From NCBI RefSeq assembly GCF_014637175.1, contig NZ_BMEV01000005.1:17620-81619 (forward strand): a DNA stretch of 64,000 nucleotides, in the 5' to 3' direction. The position numbers were made by a program, and so were the translations under genes. The notes under the pieces were generated by a model that made no database searches, was not told the origin of the DNA, and saw only the letters and a program-made list of their open reading frames with translations. Below are positions 53,462 to 63,097 of this stretch, piece by piece. Source of the DNA: Compostibacillus humi. GTDB lineage: Bacteria > Bacillota > Bacilli > Bacillales > Amphibacillaceae. The first letter of the stretch is position 1, and every line of letters begins with the position of its first letter.

Positions 53462-53836
53462 TTATAAGGCGGTCACCCGGTCAAACGGCACCGATTTTCC
53501 GTTAATCAAAATATCAATCATCTCCAACTCCGGGTCTAACGTCAATTTATAGACATAGGGTTTCTCTTCGTCATCCTCTTCCTGACCGGTTACTTCCAAT
53601 TGTATTATTAACATTTCCCCTTCCGTTTCCAGGCGGGGAGTAACGGTTCCGCTGGAAAAGTAAACAATATAGGCAATGTCATCTCCTTCGTTTATCATCT
53701 GAAGGGTATCGTCCGGGGTAATGTTTTCTAGCACTTCATCCGGAACAATTTCCAATTCGCTAATGCTTAGAGCAGCATCATTGCAGGCGGTGATCATCAA
53801 AGCTGAAAGCAGCAGCAAACTTAGCAATTTTTTCAT
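53462..53836 (-). CDS. Putative lipoprotein
   Basis: 124 residues with a lipoprotein signal peptide (MKKLLSLLLLSALMITAC, Cys 18). The mature part is acidic and mostly beta (YVYKLTLDPELEMIDILINGK). ATG 53836 follows AAAGGAAG. Function unknown. Confidence 0.75.
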   Translation of the reverse strand: MKKLLSLLLLSALMITACNDAALSISELEIVPDEVLENITPDDTLQMINEGDDIAYIVYFSSGTVTPRLETEGEMLIIQLEVTGQEEDDEEKPYVYKLTLDPELEMIDILINGKSVPFDRVTAL

Positions 53837-53941
53837 CGGGTGCAACTTCCTTTCAAAAAACCGGCACTTTTTTGACGGTTAGCAAATGGCCGTCGGCAAG
53901 CAGCAGCTGTCTTAGGTGCAGCAGCCGTTTCTCCTTTTCCT

Positions 53942-54187
53942 TTACTCCTGACTGTTTAACAGATTGGCGATTTGAACGGTGTATACGTTATACGGTGCGG
54001 TATGATGATGAATATATTGTAATAAATCCTCCAGCTCCCAATCTTCTTCCAGCCCATTGAAAATTTCAAACTGAACCGGAACGTCGAATCCGGGGATGTG
54101 GAGATTTGTCCTGGATAGATGTATCGAAATCGGGCCGTCCCAAGGCTTCATTATTTGGTCCGAGGCTAGATAATAGCAGAAAGTCAT
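53942..54187 (-). CDS. Hypothetical protein
   Basis: 81 residues, acidic, no signal peptide or helix. Ribosome site AGAGAGATGAG precedes ATG 54187. No known motif. Confidence 0.6.
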   Translation of the reverse strand: MTFCYYLASDQIMKPWDGPISIHLSRTNLHIPGFDVPVQFEIFNGLEEDWELEDLLQYIHHHTAPYNVYTVQIANLLNSQE

Positions 54188-54416
54188 CTCATCTCTCTAT
54201 TCTGCATCGTACATTACTCAAATCATACCATAATATGGAAAAAGTGTAAATTCACAAATTTTCTCGAAAATTATATAAATTCTGCTGGCAAATTAATTCC
54301 AACAAAAGCAATGTCCCGAATTGGGGGGCTTTAATCCGCAAATAAGCAGGAATTTGCTGATTTTTCGAGAATAGAAATGCATGCGGAAAAGTAAAAGCGA
54401 ACAGAAGGTGAACTTG

Positions 54417-55067
54417 GTGAACCGCAAGCTGATTATTTTGGACATTGTCTGTTTTGTAGTGCTGCCCCTTGTCATTTGGAATTATGGCCGGGTATTTTTC
54501 AGCGATTATATTGCCATGCTCCTATCCACCGTACCCGGCTTTATGTATACGATTTACCGCTTTCGCGTGGAGCGGCAGTTTCATATTACCGGACTGTTTA
54601 TTATCACTTCATTATTTATCGGGACGACCGTTGACCTGTTGTCCGGTTCGGCGGAGCGGATGCTTTGGAACCAAATTTATCTCGGGTTGTTTTATGTCGT
54701 TGTCCATTTCATTGCCCTAGTGATTCGTCGTCCGTTTGCGTTATATTTTGCCGTCGATTTTGTCTATTTGCAGGGACATCCGCGGGAAGAAACGAAAAGG
54801 CTGTTTTACCAGAAAGGCATTTTTATGTGGTTTCAAATGATCCAATTGTTGTTTGTCATTCGCGGGCTTTTCATGGCGGGCTTAAATACGTGGCTATTGA
54901 AAACTTACGGGGTCGACGGATATAACCAAATGATCATCTATCGGCAAATCGCCGGCTGGTTTTTTGGCCTGCTCGTAGCCGGAATGTATATTTATATCAA
55001 TGTGCCGGTGCGGAAATATTTTCAGAAGCAAGATGCAAAAACAAGGGAAAAGGCGGAACAAATTTGA
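54417..55067 (+). CDS. Membrane protein (VC0807-like)
   Basis: 216 residues with about six helices (LDIVCFVVLPLVIWNYG, DYIAMLLSTVPGFMYTIYRF, FIALVIRRPFALYFAVDFVY). The layout and FVYLQGHPREET stretch recall the VC0807 family of uncharacterised membrane proteins, an uncertain match. GTG 54417 follows AGAAGGTGA; an ATG at 54381 in frame has no ribosome site. Confidence 0.72.
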   Translation: MNRKLIILDIVCFVVLPLVIWNYGRVFFSDYIAMLLSTVPGFMYTIYRFRVERQFHITGLFIITSLFIGTTVDLLSGSAERMLWNQIYLGLFYVVVHFIALVIRRPFALYFAVDFVYLQGHPREETKRLFYQKGIFMWFQMIQLLFVIRGLFMAGLNTWLLKTYGVDGYNQMIIYRQIAGWFFGLLVAGMYIYINVPVRKYFQKQDAKTREKAEQI

Positions 55068-55111
55068 CTTTTCGTTATAGAATGGAGTGAATTAGTTTTG
55101 GTTTCAATGGC

Positions 55112-55143
55112 GAAAAAAGATGACCTTTCAGTGCAGGTCATCT
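55112..55143 (-). terminator. Terminator of CNNM/CorC gene
   Basis: On the minus strand GATGACCT/AGGTCATC with an 8-base loop then TTTTTT; the left arm touches the stop codon. Confidence 0.85.
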
Positions 55144-56476
55144 AATCGGTCTCCTTCGCTTCTTCATCAAGCTTTGTAATCAGCACTTTATCCACACGAA
55201 ACTGGTCCATGTCAACGATTTCCAGTTCCAGATTTTCAATGGCAACCTTATCTTTCACTTTTGGTATTGAACCGATTTGTGTCGTCAGGAATCCCCCAAG
55301 GGTATGGTAATTTTTCCGGTCATTGAGGATGTCGGTATTTTCCAGATCGAAATATCGTAAAAATTCATCGATAGGGAGGAGTCCGTCGGCGAGCCAGGAA
55401 TTTTCATTCCGCTGGACAATATGCGGTTCGCTTGTCTCTCCAGCTTCCGGCATGTCCCCGACAATGTTTTCCATAATGTCGTGCAAGGTGACAAATCCTT
55501 CGATTCCGCCATATTCATCGATGACGATTGCTTCATGATGGCCGGACTTTTTCAGCGCTTCCAGTGCCTGAAATACTTTCATCGGTTCCGGGAGTACGAG
55601 TGTATCTTTAATATGGTCGGCCAGTCTCACCTTTTTTCCGGCGACGATTTTGGAGAAGACGTCTTTGGAACGGATAATGCCTTGAAAATTGTCAAGACTT
55701 CCTTTTCCGACAGGGAATTTCGAGTAAATGCTTTCGTTCATTAATTTAATGTTTTCTTCCAGCGGGTCTTCGACATCGATCCAGACGAGCTGGGTCCTGG
55801 GGGTGAGAATATCGCCGAGGCGCTTATCTCCCAAGTAGAAAATTTGTTCCACGAGATCATGCTCAATCTCTTCCACGACTCCGCTGTATACCCCTTGTTC
55901 AATCATTTGGGTAATTTCTTCTTCCGTAATATCCGGTTCGGTATTCGGCTTTACCCGCAGCATTTTCAAAACGAACTCCGTCGATTTGGTCAAAATCCAG
56001 ATGAGGGGCTTGCCGATTTTCGAGAAATAATACATCGGCTTGGCAATGATGCAAGCCATTTTTTCCGGATTGCCCATGCCAATCCGTTTTGGAACGAGCT
56101 CTCCGATAATTAACGATAAATATGTAGACAGGCCAACGACGATAGCAAAGCTAAGCTGATAGCTGATCGGCGCGAGCATTTCGATTTTTCCCACGTATTC
56201 TGCCAGCTGTCCGGCAATCGTCGCTCCGCCGAACGCCCCGGTAATAACCCCGATTAACGTGATGCCGATTTGAATTGTGGAAAGGAGCTGGTTCGGGTTT
56301 TCGGCGAGTTTTAACGCATAATTCGCCCGGGAGTCCCCGTCTTCCTTCATTTTTTCCAATCGGCCTTTTTTCGCGGTGACGATGGCAATTTCCGTCATGG
56401 CGAAAATCCCGTTGGCAATGATCAGGATGAAAATAATCAGAATAGAAGTCCATATACTATCCAAAAAGCAGTTCAC
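55142..56476 (-). CDS. Hemolysin/CNNM family membrane protein (CorC/HlyC)
   Basis: 444 residues. An N-terminal DUF21 membrane domain (ILIIFILIIANGIFAMTEIAIVTAKKGRLEKM; GELVPKRIGMGNPEKMA), a CBS-domain pair (TPRTQLVWIDVEDPLEE; HHEAIVIDEYGGIEGFVTLHDI) and a C-terminal CorC_HlyC domain (DQFRVDKVLITKL). Such proteins influence Mg2+ or other divalent-cation export. GTG 56476 is preceded by AAAGG. Divergent from the OpuF-like operon. Confidence 0.93.
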   Translation of the reverse strand: MNCFLDSIWTSILIIFILIIANGIFAMTEIAIVTAKKGRLEKMKEDGDSRANYALKLAENPNQLLSTIQIGITLIGVITGAFGGATIAGQLAEYVGKIEMLAPISYQLSFAIVVGLSTYLSLIIGELVPKRIGMGNPEKMACIIAKPMYYFSKIGKPLIWILTKSTEFVLKMLRVKPNTEPDITEEEITQMIEQGVYSGVVEEIEHDLVEQIFYLGDKRLGDILTPRTQLVWIDVEDPLEENIKLMNESIYSKFPVGKGSLDNFQGIIRSKDVFSKIVAGKKVRLADHIKDTLVLPEPMKVFQALEALKKSGHHEAIVIDEYGGIEGFVTLHDIMENIVGDMPEAGETSEPHIVQRNENSWLADGLLPIDEFLRYFDLENTDILNDRKNYHTLGGFLTTQIGSIPKVKDKVAIENLELEIVDMDQFRVDKVLITKLDEEAKETD

Positions 56477-56818
56477 CGTACCTTTATGACATATTTTTTA
56501 GGAGCATCCCTAATACCTTTATTATACCTAATTGCCTCCGTTCAATGTACCGCCTGTGCCAGGCTCTCCCGGGGTGCAGCAAAAGCAGGCGAAAGTGCCA
56601 TCCATGCCAGCAGCCTTATTTCCATTGTTTTGCCAAAAGGCTGTATAGGAGGTGATTAAAATTATTCCGCATCATCTTCGTGAAGCGGTCTTAAAAAGAG
56701 AGCCTTAGTGAACAATGTTATCTCCCTCCCGCATTTTGTAAATTTTATCATTTGAGGTTTTTTCTTGTACATATTACACTAAGGAAAACTTAGAAAGATA
56801 AGAGGGGATTTTATTTTC
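56477..56818. promoter_or_regulatory. Divergent promoter region between CNNM and OpuF genes
   Basis: 342 bases. A near-complete inverted repeat CTAAG-GAAAA-CTTAG (56779-56793) lies 25 bases before the opuFA start and could be an operator. A GTGCCAGGC-type repeat fragment occurs near 56549. A short frame after AGGAGG (56646-56651) reads IPHHLREAVLKREP but has no normal start codon, possibly a relic. Confidence 0.45.
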
Positions 56819-57778
56819 ATGATTTCATTTAAAAATGTAACGAAAAAATATGGGGAGGACAATCTGGCTGTTGATTCCATCAGTTTTACCGTCCGCCAGG
56901 GGGAATTTTTCGTCCTAATCGGCCCGAGCGGGAGCGGAAAAACGACGACGCTGAAAATGATGAATCGCTTGATTCCATTGACGGAAGGCACTATTTCCAT
57001 CGATGGGAAAAATATTAACGATTATAACATCCATGAACTGCGCTGGAATATGGGATACGTTCTGCAGCAAATTGCCTTGTTTCCCCATATGTCGATTGAG
57101 GAAAACATTGCCGTTGTGCCGGAGCTGAAACAGTGGAAAAAGGAAAAAATCCGGAAGCGGGTTACCGAATTATTGGAAATGGTCGGGCTCGATCCGGATT
57201 CGTACCGGAACCGGATGCCCCATGAACTTTCCGGCGGGGAACAGCAGCGGGTCGGCGTCGTCCGGGCCCTCTCTGCAGATCCGGACATTATTTTAATGGA
57301 CGAGCCGTTCAGCGCTTTAGACCCGATCAGCCGGGAAAAATTGCAGGAAGATATGATTCGGCTGAAAAAGGCGATTCACAAGACGGTCGTCTTTGTCACC
57401 CACGATATCCGGGAAGCGATAAAACTTGGGGGCCGAATTTGCCTGATGAATGAAGGGAAAATCGTGCAGCTGGGAACGCCGGAACAATTGCTGAACCGTC
57501 CGGCTAATGACTTTGTCCGAAATTTTGTCGGCGGAGCAAACAGCACGGACTCGGGCTTCGACCTGGAACAGTACATCCGTCCATCTGCTGAATCAACAGT
57601 CCAGCCTGGTCCGTCTATTTCGGCTTCGGCCACGCTGGAGGAAGTGCTGCACCAATTAGCCCGCTATGAACAGCTTTCCGTCGAAAAGGACGGAGAACGA
57701 ATCGGGTTCGTCGACCGGCAAAAAATTATCGAATACTTCTCCCTGAAAACTACGGAAGGGGGAAGAGACCGTGAATAA
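56819..57778 (+). CDS. opuFA: Compatible-solute ABC transporter ATPase (OpuFA-like)
   Basis: 319-residue ATPase of the ProV/OpuCA branch. Walker A GPSGSGKTTTLKMMN, Q-loop YVLQQIALFPHMS, signature LSGGEQQRVGVVRAL, Walker B IILMDEPFSALDP and the switch FVTHDIREA are intact. A C-terminal extension of about 80 residues, partly like a degenerate CBS region (SVEKDGERIGFVDRQKIIEYF), follows. ATG 56819 is about 13 bases after AGAGGGG. It overlaps the following permease/binding-protein fusion. Confidence 0.9.
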   Translation: MISFKNVTKKYGEDNLAVDSISFTVRQGEFFVLIGPSGSGKTTTLKMMNRLIPLTEGTISIDGKNINDYNIHELRWNMGYVLQQIALFPHMSIEENIAVVPELKQWKKEKIRKRVTELLEMVGLDPDSYRNRMPHELSGGEQQRVGVVRALSADPDIILMDEPFSALDPISREKLQEDMIRLKKAIHKTVVFVTHDIREAIKLGGRICLMNEGKIVQLGTPEQLLNRPANDFVRNFVGGANSTDSGFDLEQYIRPSAESTVQPGPSISASATLEEVLHQLARYEQLSVEKDGERIGFVDRQKIIEYFSLKTTEGGRDRE

Positions 57779-59285
57779 TTTTATCGACGTATTTGCAAAC
57801 CGAAAAGAAGAGCTTTTCCAAGCGTTCGTCGAGCATATTCAAATTTCCTTTATCGCCATCTTTTTTGCCGTAATCATTGCCGTACCCTTAGGGATTTATT
57901 TGACGAAAAAGGCTAGGCTTGCCGAGAGCATGATCGGCATAACGGCTGTTTTGCAGACAATTCCTTCTCTCGCCTTGCTAGGGCTGATGATTCCGCTCCT
58001 AGGCATCGGCAAAGTCCCTGCCATCATAGCTTTAGTCATTTATGCGCTGCTTCCGATCCTCCGCAATACGTACACCGGCATTAAAGAGGTGGATGATTCC
58101 TACATTGAAGCGGCGATGGCGATGGGGATGAATGCCTGGAAACGGCTGTTCCGAGTAGAGCTGCCCCTGGCCATGCCGGTTATCATGGCAGGAATCCGAA
58201 CGGCCATGGTGTTAATTGTCGGTACCGCCACCTTGGCAGCATTGATCGGCGCAGGCGGGTTAGGGGATATTATCCTTTTAGGAATCGACCGGAATAATGC
58301 GGAACTGATTATCCTCGGTGCAGTCCCTGCCGCCTTGCTGGCTATTTTATTTGATCTCCTCTTGCGGAAAATGGAAAAGCTGTCTTACAAAAAATCTCTG
58401 GCAGCTGCCGGGATCGTTGTCGTTTTTACAATTGGGATTTCCGTTCTCCCAAATTGGCTAAACAGCGAGGAAGACACGATTGTCATCGGCGGAAAGCTAG
58501 GATCGGAGCCGGAAATTTTAATTAATATGTACAAAATTTTAATCGAGGACGAAACCGATTTGCAGGTGGAGTTGAAGCCCGGTCTCGGGAAAACTTCTTT
58601 TCTGTTCAATGCCCTTGTATCGGGAAGCATTGATATTTACCCGGAGTTTACCGGAACAATCGTCACCCAATTTTTAGAGGAGACGGCGGTGAGCAATGAC
58701 AAAGAAGAAGTGTATGAACAGGCAAAAACCGGGTTGTTGGAAAAGTTTAACCTTGTCCTCCTGGAACCGATGCAGTTTAACAATACGTATGCGTTAGCTG
58801 TCTCGGATTCCTTTGCCAACGAGCATCAAGTGGAGACAATTTCCGATTTGCGGGGTCTGGAAGAAGAAGTGAAAGCCGGATTTACCTTGGAATTTACCGA
58901 CCGGGAAGACGGCTATATCGGCATCCAGGAAAAATACGGACTTGAATTTCCAAATCTCGTCACGATGGAACCGAAGCTGCGCTATACCGCCATCGAAGAG
59001 AACGACATTAATTTGCTCGATGCCTATTCCACGGACAGTGAACTGAGAAGGTACAACCTTACCGTGCTGGAAGATGACTTGGAGCTGTTCCCGCCGTATC
59101 AAGGCGCGCCGTTACTCCGAAAAGAAACATTGGAGGCATACCCGGAATTGGAAAATATTTTAAATCAGCTGGCAGGAAAGATTACCGATGATGAAATGCG
59201 GGAAATGAATTATGAAGTAGCCATCGAAGGGAAAAAGGCTTTCGATGTTGCCCGGGAGTTTTTGGAAAAAGAAGGACTACGTTAA
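57771..59285 (+). CDS. opuFB: Compatible-solute ABC permease fused to substrate-binding domain (OpuFB-like)
   Basis: 504 residues: an N-terminal permease of about 210 residues (HIQISFIAIFFAVIIAVPLGIYL; the EAA-type loop EAAMAMGMNAWKRLFRVELPLAMPVIMAG) joined by a helix to an OpuCC-type binding domain (GSEPEILINMYKILIEDETDLQVELKPGLGKTSFLFNALVSGSIDIYPEFTGTIV). The fusion with a two-gene layout is the OpuF arrangement known from Bacillus infantis, which imports glycine betaine and related osmolytes. It starts inside the ATPase gene. Confidence 0.9.
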   Translation: MNNFIDVFANRKEELFQAFVEHIQISFIAIFFAVIIAVPLGIYLTKKARLAESMIGITAVLQTIPSLALLGLMIPLLGIGKVPAIIALVIYALLPILRNTYTGIKEVDDSYIEAAMAMGMNAWKRLFRVELPLAMPVIMAGIRTAMVLIVGTATLAALIGAGGLGDIILLGIDRNNAELIILGAVPAALLAILFDLLLRKMEKLSYKKSLAAAGIVVVFTIGISVLPNWLNSEEDTIVIGGKLGSEPEILINMYKILIEDETDLQVELKPGLGKTSFLFNALVSGSIDIYPEFTGTIVTQFLEETAVSNDKEEVYEQAKTGLLEKFNLVLLEPMQFNNTYALAVSDSFANEHQVETISDLRGLEEEVKAGFTLEFTDREDGYIGIQEKYGLEFPNLVTMEPKLRYTAIEENDINLLDAYSTDSELRRYNLTVLEDDLELFPPYQGAPLLRKETLEAYPELENILNQLAGKITDDEMREMNYEVAIEGKKAFDVAREFLEKEGLR

Positions 59286-59377
59286 AAGAGCAAGGGAATT
59301 TTTAAGCAGTTCGGTTGTGGTAGAAAAAAGGAAAGGCTAAGCTAACTAACAGGTGAAATCACCCGCATTTAGCGATA

Positions 59378-59413
59378 AACGCAGAGGTTTTAATATCCTC
59401 TGCGTTTTTTAAA
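59378..59413 (+). terminator. Terminator of OpuF operon
   Basis: AACGCAGAGG/CCTCTGCGTT stem followed by TTTTTT. Confidence 0.9.
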
Positions 59414-59462
59414 CTTCTTTCGCTATAGTACCAGCTGATACAATAAAACCTATTTATATATT

Positions 59463-59822
59463 TTAAATGTAAAAGCCAATCATTGCCGAAATAAAACCAA
59501 CTATAATTGAAGAAAGAACATATATAATAGCTAATTTAATTTTGTTTGATTGTATTAGAGTGATGGTTTCGTACCCGAAGGTTGAGAAAGTTGTAAATCC
59601 ACCACAAAAACCTGCACCGCCAAAAAGCAATAACCACTCGCCAATATCGTTTGAAATGTAAAATTGTGTAAATAATCCAAGTAAAAACGAACCTGTGATA
59701 TTTATTACCCAAGTACCTATTGGAAATGGAAATGCTTTTTGAGTTCTTTTACTAATGAAGTTTCCCGCTATAAATCTGGCTGCTGCACCTAAAGAACCAC
59801 CGATTCCTATAATCCAAATCAT
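59463..59822 (-). CDS. crcB: Fluoride channel FluC/CrcB, subunit 2
   Basis: 119-residue small membrane protein with four helices. Family motifs are GGSLGAAARFIAG, NITGSFLLGLF and FCGGFTTFSTFGYE, the last carrying the Phe/Thr residues of the fluoride path. It lies one base after the other crcB gene, so the two probably form a heteromeric dual-topology channel, as is common when paired. Base composition is AT-richer than neighbouring genes. Confidence 0.94.
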   Translation of the reverse strand: MIWIIGIGGSLGAAARFIAGNFISKRTQKAFPFPIGTWVINITGSFLLGLFTQFYISNDIGEWLLLFGGAGFCGGFTTFSTFGYETITLIQSNKIKLAIIYVLSSIIVGFISAMIGFYI

Positions 59823-59823
59823 G

Positions 59824-60228
59824 TTACATCACTTCTCTTTTTCGTGCTATAGCTAAATTGTGACCTGCATATGCCAGCACAATCCCCAAAACTGTAGATG
59901 CCAGCACATAGAGAATCGCTGTTAAAATAAGACCGTTTTGAAATAAATTAAGGGTCTCCACTGAAAAAGTTGAAAAAGTTGTAAAAGAACTGATAAATCC
60001 TGTTCCAATTATCAGTGTAAACTCAGGTCTTATTTTTTTGTTTTGGCTGACATATGTTAGAAACCACCCAAGAATAAAACATCCAATGAGGTTAATTATA
60101 AAGGTCCCAAAAGGAAATCCATTGTTTGTATGTATCCATTCACCCAAGGCAAACCTGCATATAGCTCCAAAAAAACCACCAATCATTACCAATAATATAT
60201 TTATTTCAAACACCTCACTGTCTCTCAT
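59824..60228 (-). CDS. crcB: Fluoride channel FluC/CrcB, subunit 1
   Basis: 134-residue CrcB homologue: MIGGFFGAICRFALG, NLIGCFILGWF, FISSFTTFSTFSVETL. The N-terminus is uncertain: ATG 60228 adds about eight residues (MRDSEVFE) and lacks a clear ribosome site. GTGAGGTG lies a good distance before a non-standard ATA codon where the family usually starts (INILLVMIGG). No fluoride riboswitch pattern was seen upstream. Confidence 0.92.
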   Translation of the reverse strand: MRDSEVFEINILLVMIGGFFGAICRFALGEWIHTNNGFPFGTFIINLIGCFILGWFLTYVSQNKKIRPEFTLIIGTGFISSFTTFSTFSVETLNLFQNGLILTAILYVLASTVLGIVLAYAGHNLAIARKREVM

Positions 60229-60355
60229 CTTTGTACTAAACTGCCCCGTTAGCTGAATACCTTGAACTATTTGTTAATTTTAACATTAAATAACATAACC
60301 CTAAAAATTTTCTCGAATAAAGAAAGAAACCGAGGGCAAACACTCGGTTCCGGAA

Positions 60356-60835
60356 TTATTCGATTGTAAACTGTGCAGCGAAATAATACGTATCATAGTC
60401 GCCGGGCTGTCTAAAGTCCAATATATCCTTTACGATCCGGTAATTTCCGGCATCCAGTTTGCCGTAGAGCCATTCCCAATCCGCCGTCCATTCCTGGACG
60501 TCGCCTGGAGGAAGGTCAAAGCCGATATCATGAAAGCCATAATTGTCCTCTAGGATAACCGGAACTTGATACCATTTTCCCTTGATTTCCTTTTCCAAAG
60601 AAAAATACTCCCCATACGTGCATTGCTTGTCCGAGTTATTTTCTATAATGACCGTTAATCCGGACGGAGACACCGAATCTTCGTTGACCGTCATCGTTAC
60701 ACCATCCAAGTTGTTCACCGTATCATACGGAGTCGGTTCCCAGTCAGTCCCCTCAGATGCCTGACGATCTGAACCGGCGCATGCGGAAAAAAGCGTGATG
60801 CTTAACGCCAAAAAAAGCAGCAGCAAATTTTTCAT
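60356..60835 (-). CDS. Lipoprotein with bacterial Ig-like domain
   Basis: 159 residues. The signal peptide MKNLLLLFLALSITLFSAC has a lipobox with Cys 19. The mature part (SGLTVIIENNSDKQCTYGEYFSLEKEIKGKWYQVP...LPPGDVQEWTADWEW) resembles the Big_14-type Ig-like domain found in Bacillus lipoproteins. ATG 60835 follows GGGGGGATT. Outer membrane-face location; ligand unknown. Confidence 0.82.
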   Translation of the reverse strand: MKNLLLLFLALSITLFSACAGSDRQASEGTDWEPTPYDTVNNLDGVTMTVNEDSVSPSGLTVIIENNSDKQCTYGEYFSLEKEIKGKWYQVPVILEDNYGFHDIGFDLPPGDVQEWTADWEWLYGKLDAGNYRIVKDILDFRQPGDYDTYYFAAQFTIE

Positions 60836-60906
60836 CCAATCCCCCCTTTATTAAAATAGACGCAAGTAAAGGATATTAGTTACTTTCCTAATGGCTTAAA
60901 CATAAA

Positions 60907-60935
60907 AAAATAGCATACGTGAAAGTATGCTATTT
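60907..60935 (-). terminator. Hairpin between lipoprotein and hypothetical gene
   Basis: AAATAGCATAC/GTATGCTATTT stem with a 6-base loop, flanked by A and T runs, so it can terminate the hypothetical gene at 60946-61302. Confidence 0.75.
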
Positions 60936-60945
60936 CCCTGCATGC

Positions 60946-61302
60946 CTATGGCTCGGGCAAACATTCGATTGTATATACCCCGCGGGAGGTGCTTATAATA
61001 AGCCGGGTGCCGTCAAATTCATATAAGGCCGACTCTTCCAACGGAATTTCGTATTGTTCCGAAGGGAGCGGCTCGTAATGCTCCGGCGTCGTTTCAATCA
61101 CTCCCGAGCCGTTTAAGTTTAACGCATACATCGGTTCGTAATCATCGATGCGCTTCGTCGCTTTGGAATACGAGATGGCGCTTAAATCCATCAGCGTTTC
61201 ATCAAAGTCGTCCAGTTCATGCTTCATAATCTTAAGCTTTCTCCCGTTCCATTCCCTGAGCTTGTCATGCACTTCTTCAATCGTTAAAAACCGGTGTACC
61301 AT
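60946..61302 (-). CDS. Hypothetical protein
   Basis: 118 residues, soluble, acidic, no known motif (VHRFLTIEEVHDKLREW at the N-terminus, STSRGVYTIECLPEP at the C-terminus). ATG 61302 follows GGAGGGATTG. Divergent from spoVR. Confidence 0.72.
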   Translation of the reverse strand: MVHRFLTIEEVHDKLREWNGRKLKIMKHELDDFDETLMDLSAISYSKATKRIDDYEPMYALNLNGSGVIETTPEHYEPLPSEQYEIPLEESALYEFDGTRLIISTSRGVYTIECLPEP

Positions 61303-61539
61303 GCAATCCCTCCGTATATCCGTGTCTTCCTCTTATTAGGTTTCCTTTTTTAAAAGAAAACATACCGGCTGGCGTTACGGAAAAATATTATAGATTTGCG
61401 AACTGTTCGGAGTATTTCATAAGCCTGCCGTTAAACAGCGCAAAATTTTCCGCATCGGCAGCTCCCCGAAATAGGCTTATCCATGGTAATGAACAGCATC
61501 TTGTTTCATACACTATACAAAGCACATTTGGGGGGATGC

Positions 61540-62949
61540 ATGATGTCCATGACGAAGGAGCTCGAATATGCCATTGAGGAAATTACGGAAGTTGCGAAGG
61601 GCTTTGGACTTGATTTTTACCCGATGCGTTACGAAATTTGTCCGCCAGACATCATTTATACATTTGGTGCTTACGGGATGCCGACGCGTTTTTCCCATTG
61701 GAGTTTCGGAAAGCAATTTCACCGGATGAAGCTGCAGTATGATTTGGGCTTAAGCCAGATTTACGAGCTCGTCATTAATTCGGATCCGTGCTACGCCTTT
61801 TTGCTCAATACGAATACGCTCATTCAAAATAAGCTGATTATCGCCCACGTTTTGGCCCACTGTGATTTTTTCAAAAACAATGTCCGCTTTACCAACACAA
61901 GGCGGGATATGGTGGAGAGCATGACGGCTACGGCGGAGCGGATTGCCGAGTATGAAATGATTTACGGCAAAGATGAAGTGGAGAAGTTTTTAGATGCGGT
62001 CCTGTCCATTCAGGAGCATATTGACCCGTCACTCATGCGTTCAAAATTAAACTATGACGATGTAGAGGACGAGGAAGAAGAAGTGACAAAGCCGCAAACG
62101 CCGTATGATGATTTATGGGGGTTAGACGAGAAGCCGAAGGAGAAGAAAACCCGGAGCAAGAAAAGGAAAAAATTCCCGCCCCGTCCGGAGAAGGATTTAT
62201 TGCTTTTTATTGAGGAGTACAGCCGGGAGCTGGAGGACTGGCAGCGGGATGTGCTGACGATGATGCGGGAGGAAATGCTTTATTTCTGGCCGCAGCTGGA
62301 GACGAAAATTATGAACGAAGGGTGGGCATCTTACTGGCATCAGCGGATTATGCGGGAACTGGATTTGACGACGGAGGAAACGATTGAGTTTTCCAAGCTG
62401 AATGCGAACGTCGTCCAGCCGTCCCGGACGACGATTAATCCGTATTATTTAGGCTTGAAAATTTTTGAGGATATTGAGGAACGGTACAACAACCCGACGG
62501 AGGAAATGCGGGAGCGGGGCGTGAAGCCGGGGTCCGGCCGGGAGAAAATTTTTGAAGTCCGGGAAATCGAATCGGATATTTCCTTTATCCGCAATTATTT
62601 GACGAAGGAACTGGTGGAGCGGGAAGATATGTATTTGTTTGAGAAAAAAGGCCGGGATTACCGGATTACGACGAAGGAATACGAAGAAGTCCGGGATCAG
62701 CTCGTTAACATGCGGGTGAACGGCGGCTTTCCGTATATTACCGTAGAAGACGGAGATTATTTGCGCAACGGAGAGCTCTATTTAAAGCATGGCTATGAAG
62801 GGATTGAACTCGATCTTCATTATTTGGAAAACGTCCTGCCGTATATATACCAGCTTTGGGGCAGAACAGTTCACATGGATACGGTCGTCGACGGACAGCA
62901 GACACTCTTTTCCTACGACGGAAAACGGGTGACGAAGCGAAGTTTGTAG
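61540..62949 (+). CDS. spoVR: SpoVR family sporulation protein
   Basis: 469 residues of the SpoVR/YcgB family, involved in spore cortex formation. Recognisable are [38 protein letters not shown] and [16 protein letters not shown] near the N-terminus and [21 protein letters not shown] in the middle, with an acidic-basic low-complexity linker near residues 180-210. ATG 61540 follows GGGGGGATG. It forms a functional group with prkA and yhbH, here about 14 kb away. Confidence 0.95.
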   Translation: MMSMTKELEYAIEEITEVAKGFGLDFYPMRYEICPPDIIYTFGAYGMPTRFSHWSFGKQFHRMKLQYDLGLSQIYELVINSDPCYAFLLNTNTLIQNKLIIAHVLAHCDFFKNNVRFTNTRRDMVESMTATAERIAEYEMIYGKDEVEKFLDAVLSIQEHIDPSLMRSKLNYDDVEDEEEEVTKPQTPYDDLWGLDEKPKEKKTRSKKRKKFPPRPEKDLLLFIEEYSRELEDWQRDVLTMMREEMLYFWPQLETKIMNEGWASYWHQRIMRELDLTTEETIEFSKLNANVVQPSRTTINPYYLGLKIFEDIEERYNNPTEEMRERGVKPGSGREKIFEVREIESDISFIRNYLTKELVEREDMYLFEKKGRDYRITTKEYEEVRDQLVNMRVNGGFPYITVEDGDYLRNGELYLKHGYEGIELDLHYLENVLPYIYQLWGRTVHMDTVVDGQQTLFSYDGKRVTKRSL

Positions 62950-63012
62950 ATTAATTTTGTCGGTAAAGCAGTAAGAAAGAATGACAAGGTCCTAAAATAA
63001 AAGTTTGTTATA

Positions 63013-63040
63013 AAATCCAGTGTATACTGGAATTTTTTTT
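63013..63040 (+). terminator. Terminator of spoVR
   Basis: ATCCAGT/ACTGGAAT hairpin followed by a run of eight T. Confidence 0.8.
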
Positions 63041-63097
63041 GGTCTAAATAATTTTATAATTCAAAATATATTGACCGTTATAACATGGAGTAATATA

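Noticed and set aside
60229..60310. Fluoride riboswitch upstream of crcB
   Set aside because: I could not find the conserved core and pseudoknot pairing by eye; left as a negative to be tested with a covariance model.
63020..63097. Extended N-terminus of the remnant after spoVR
   Set aside because: This part overlaps the spoVR terminator hairpin and T run, so it is not coding.
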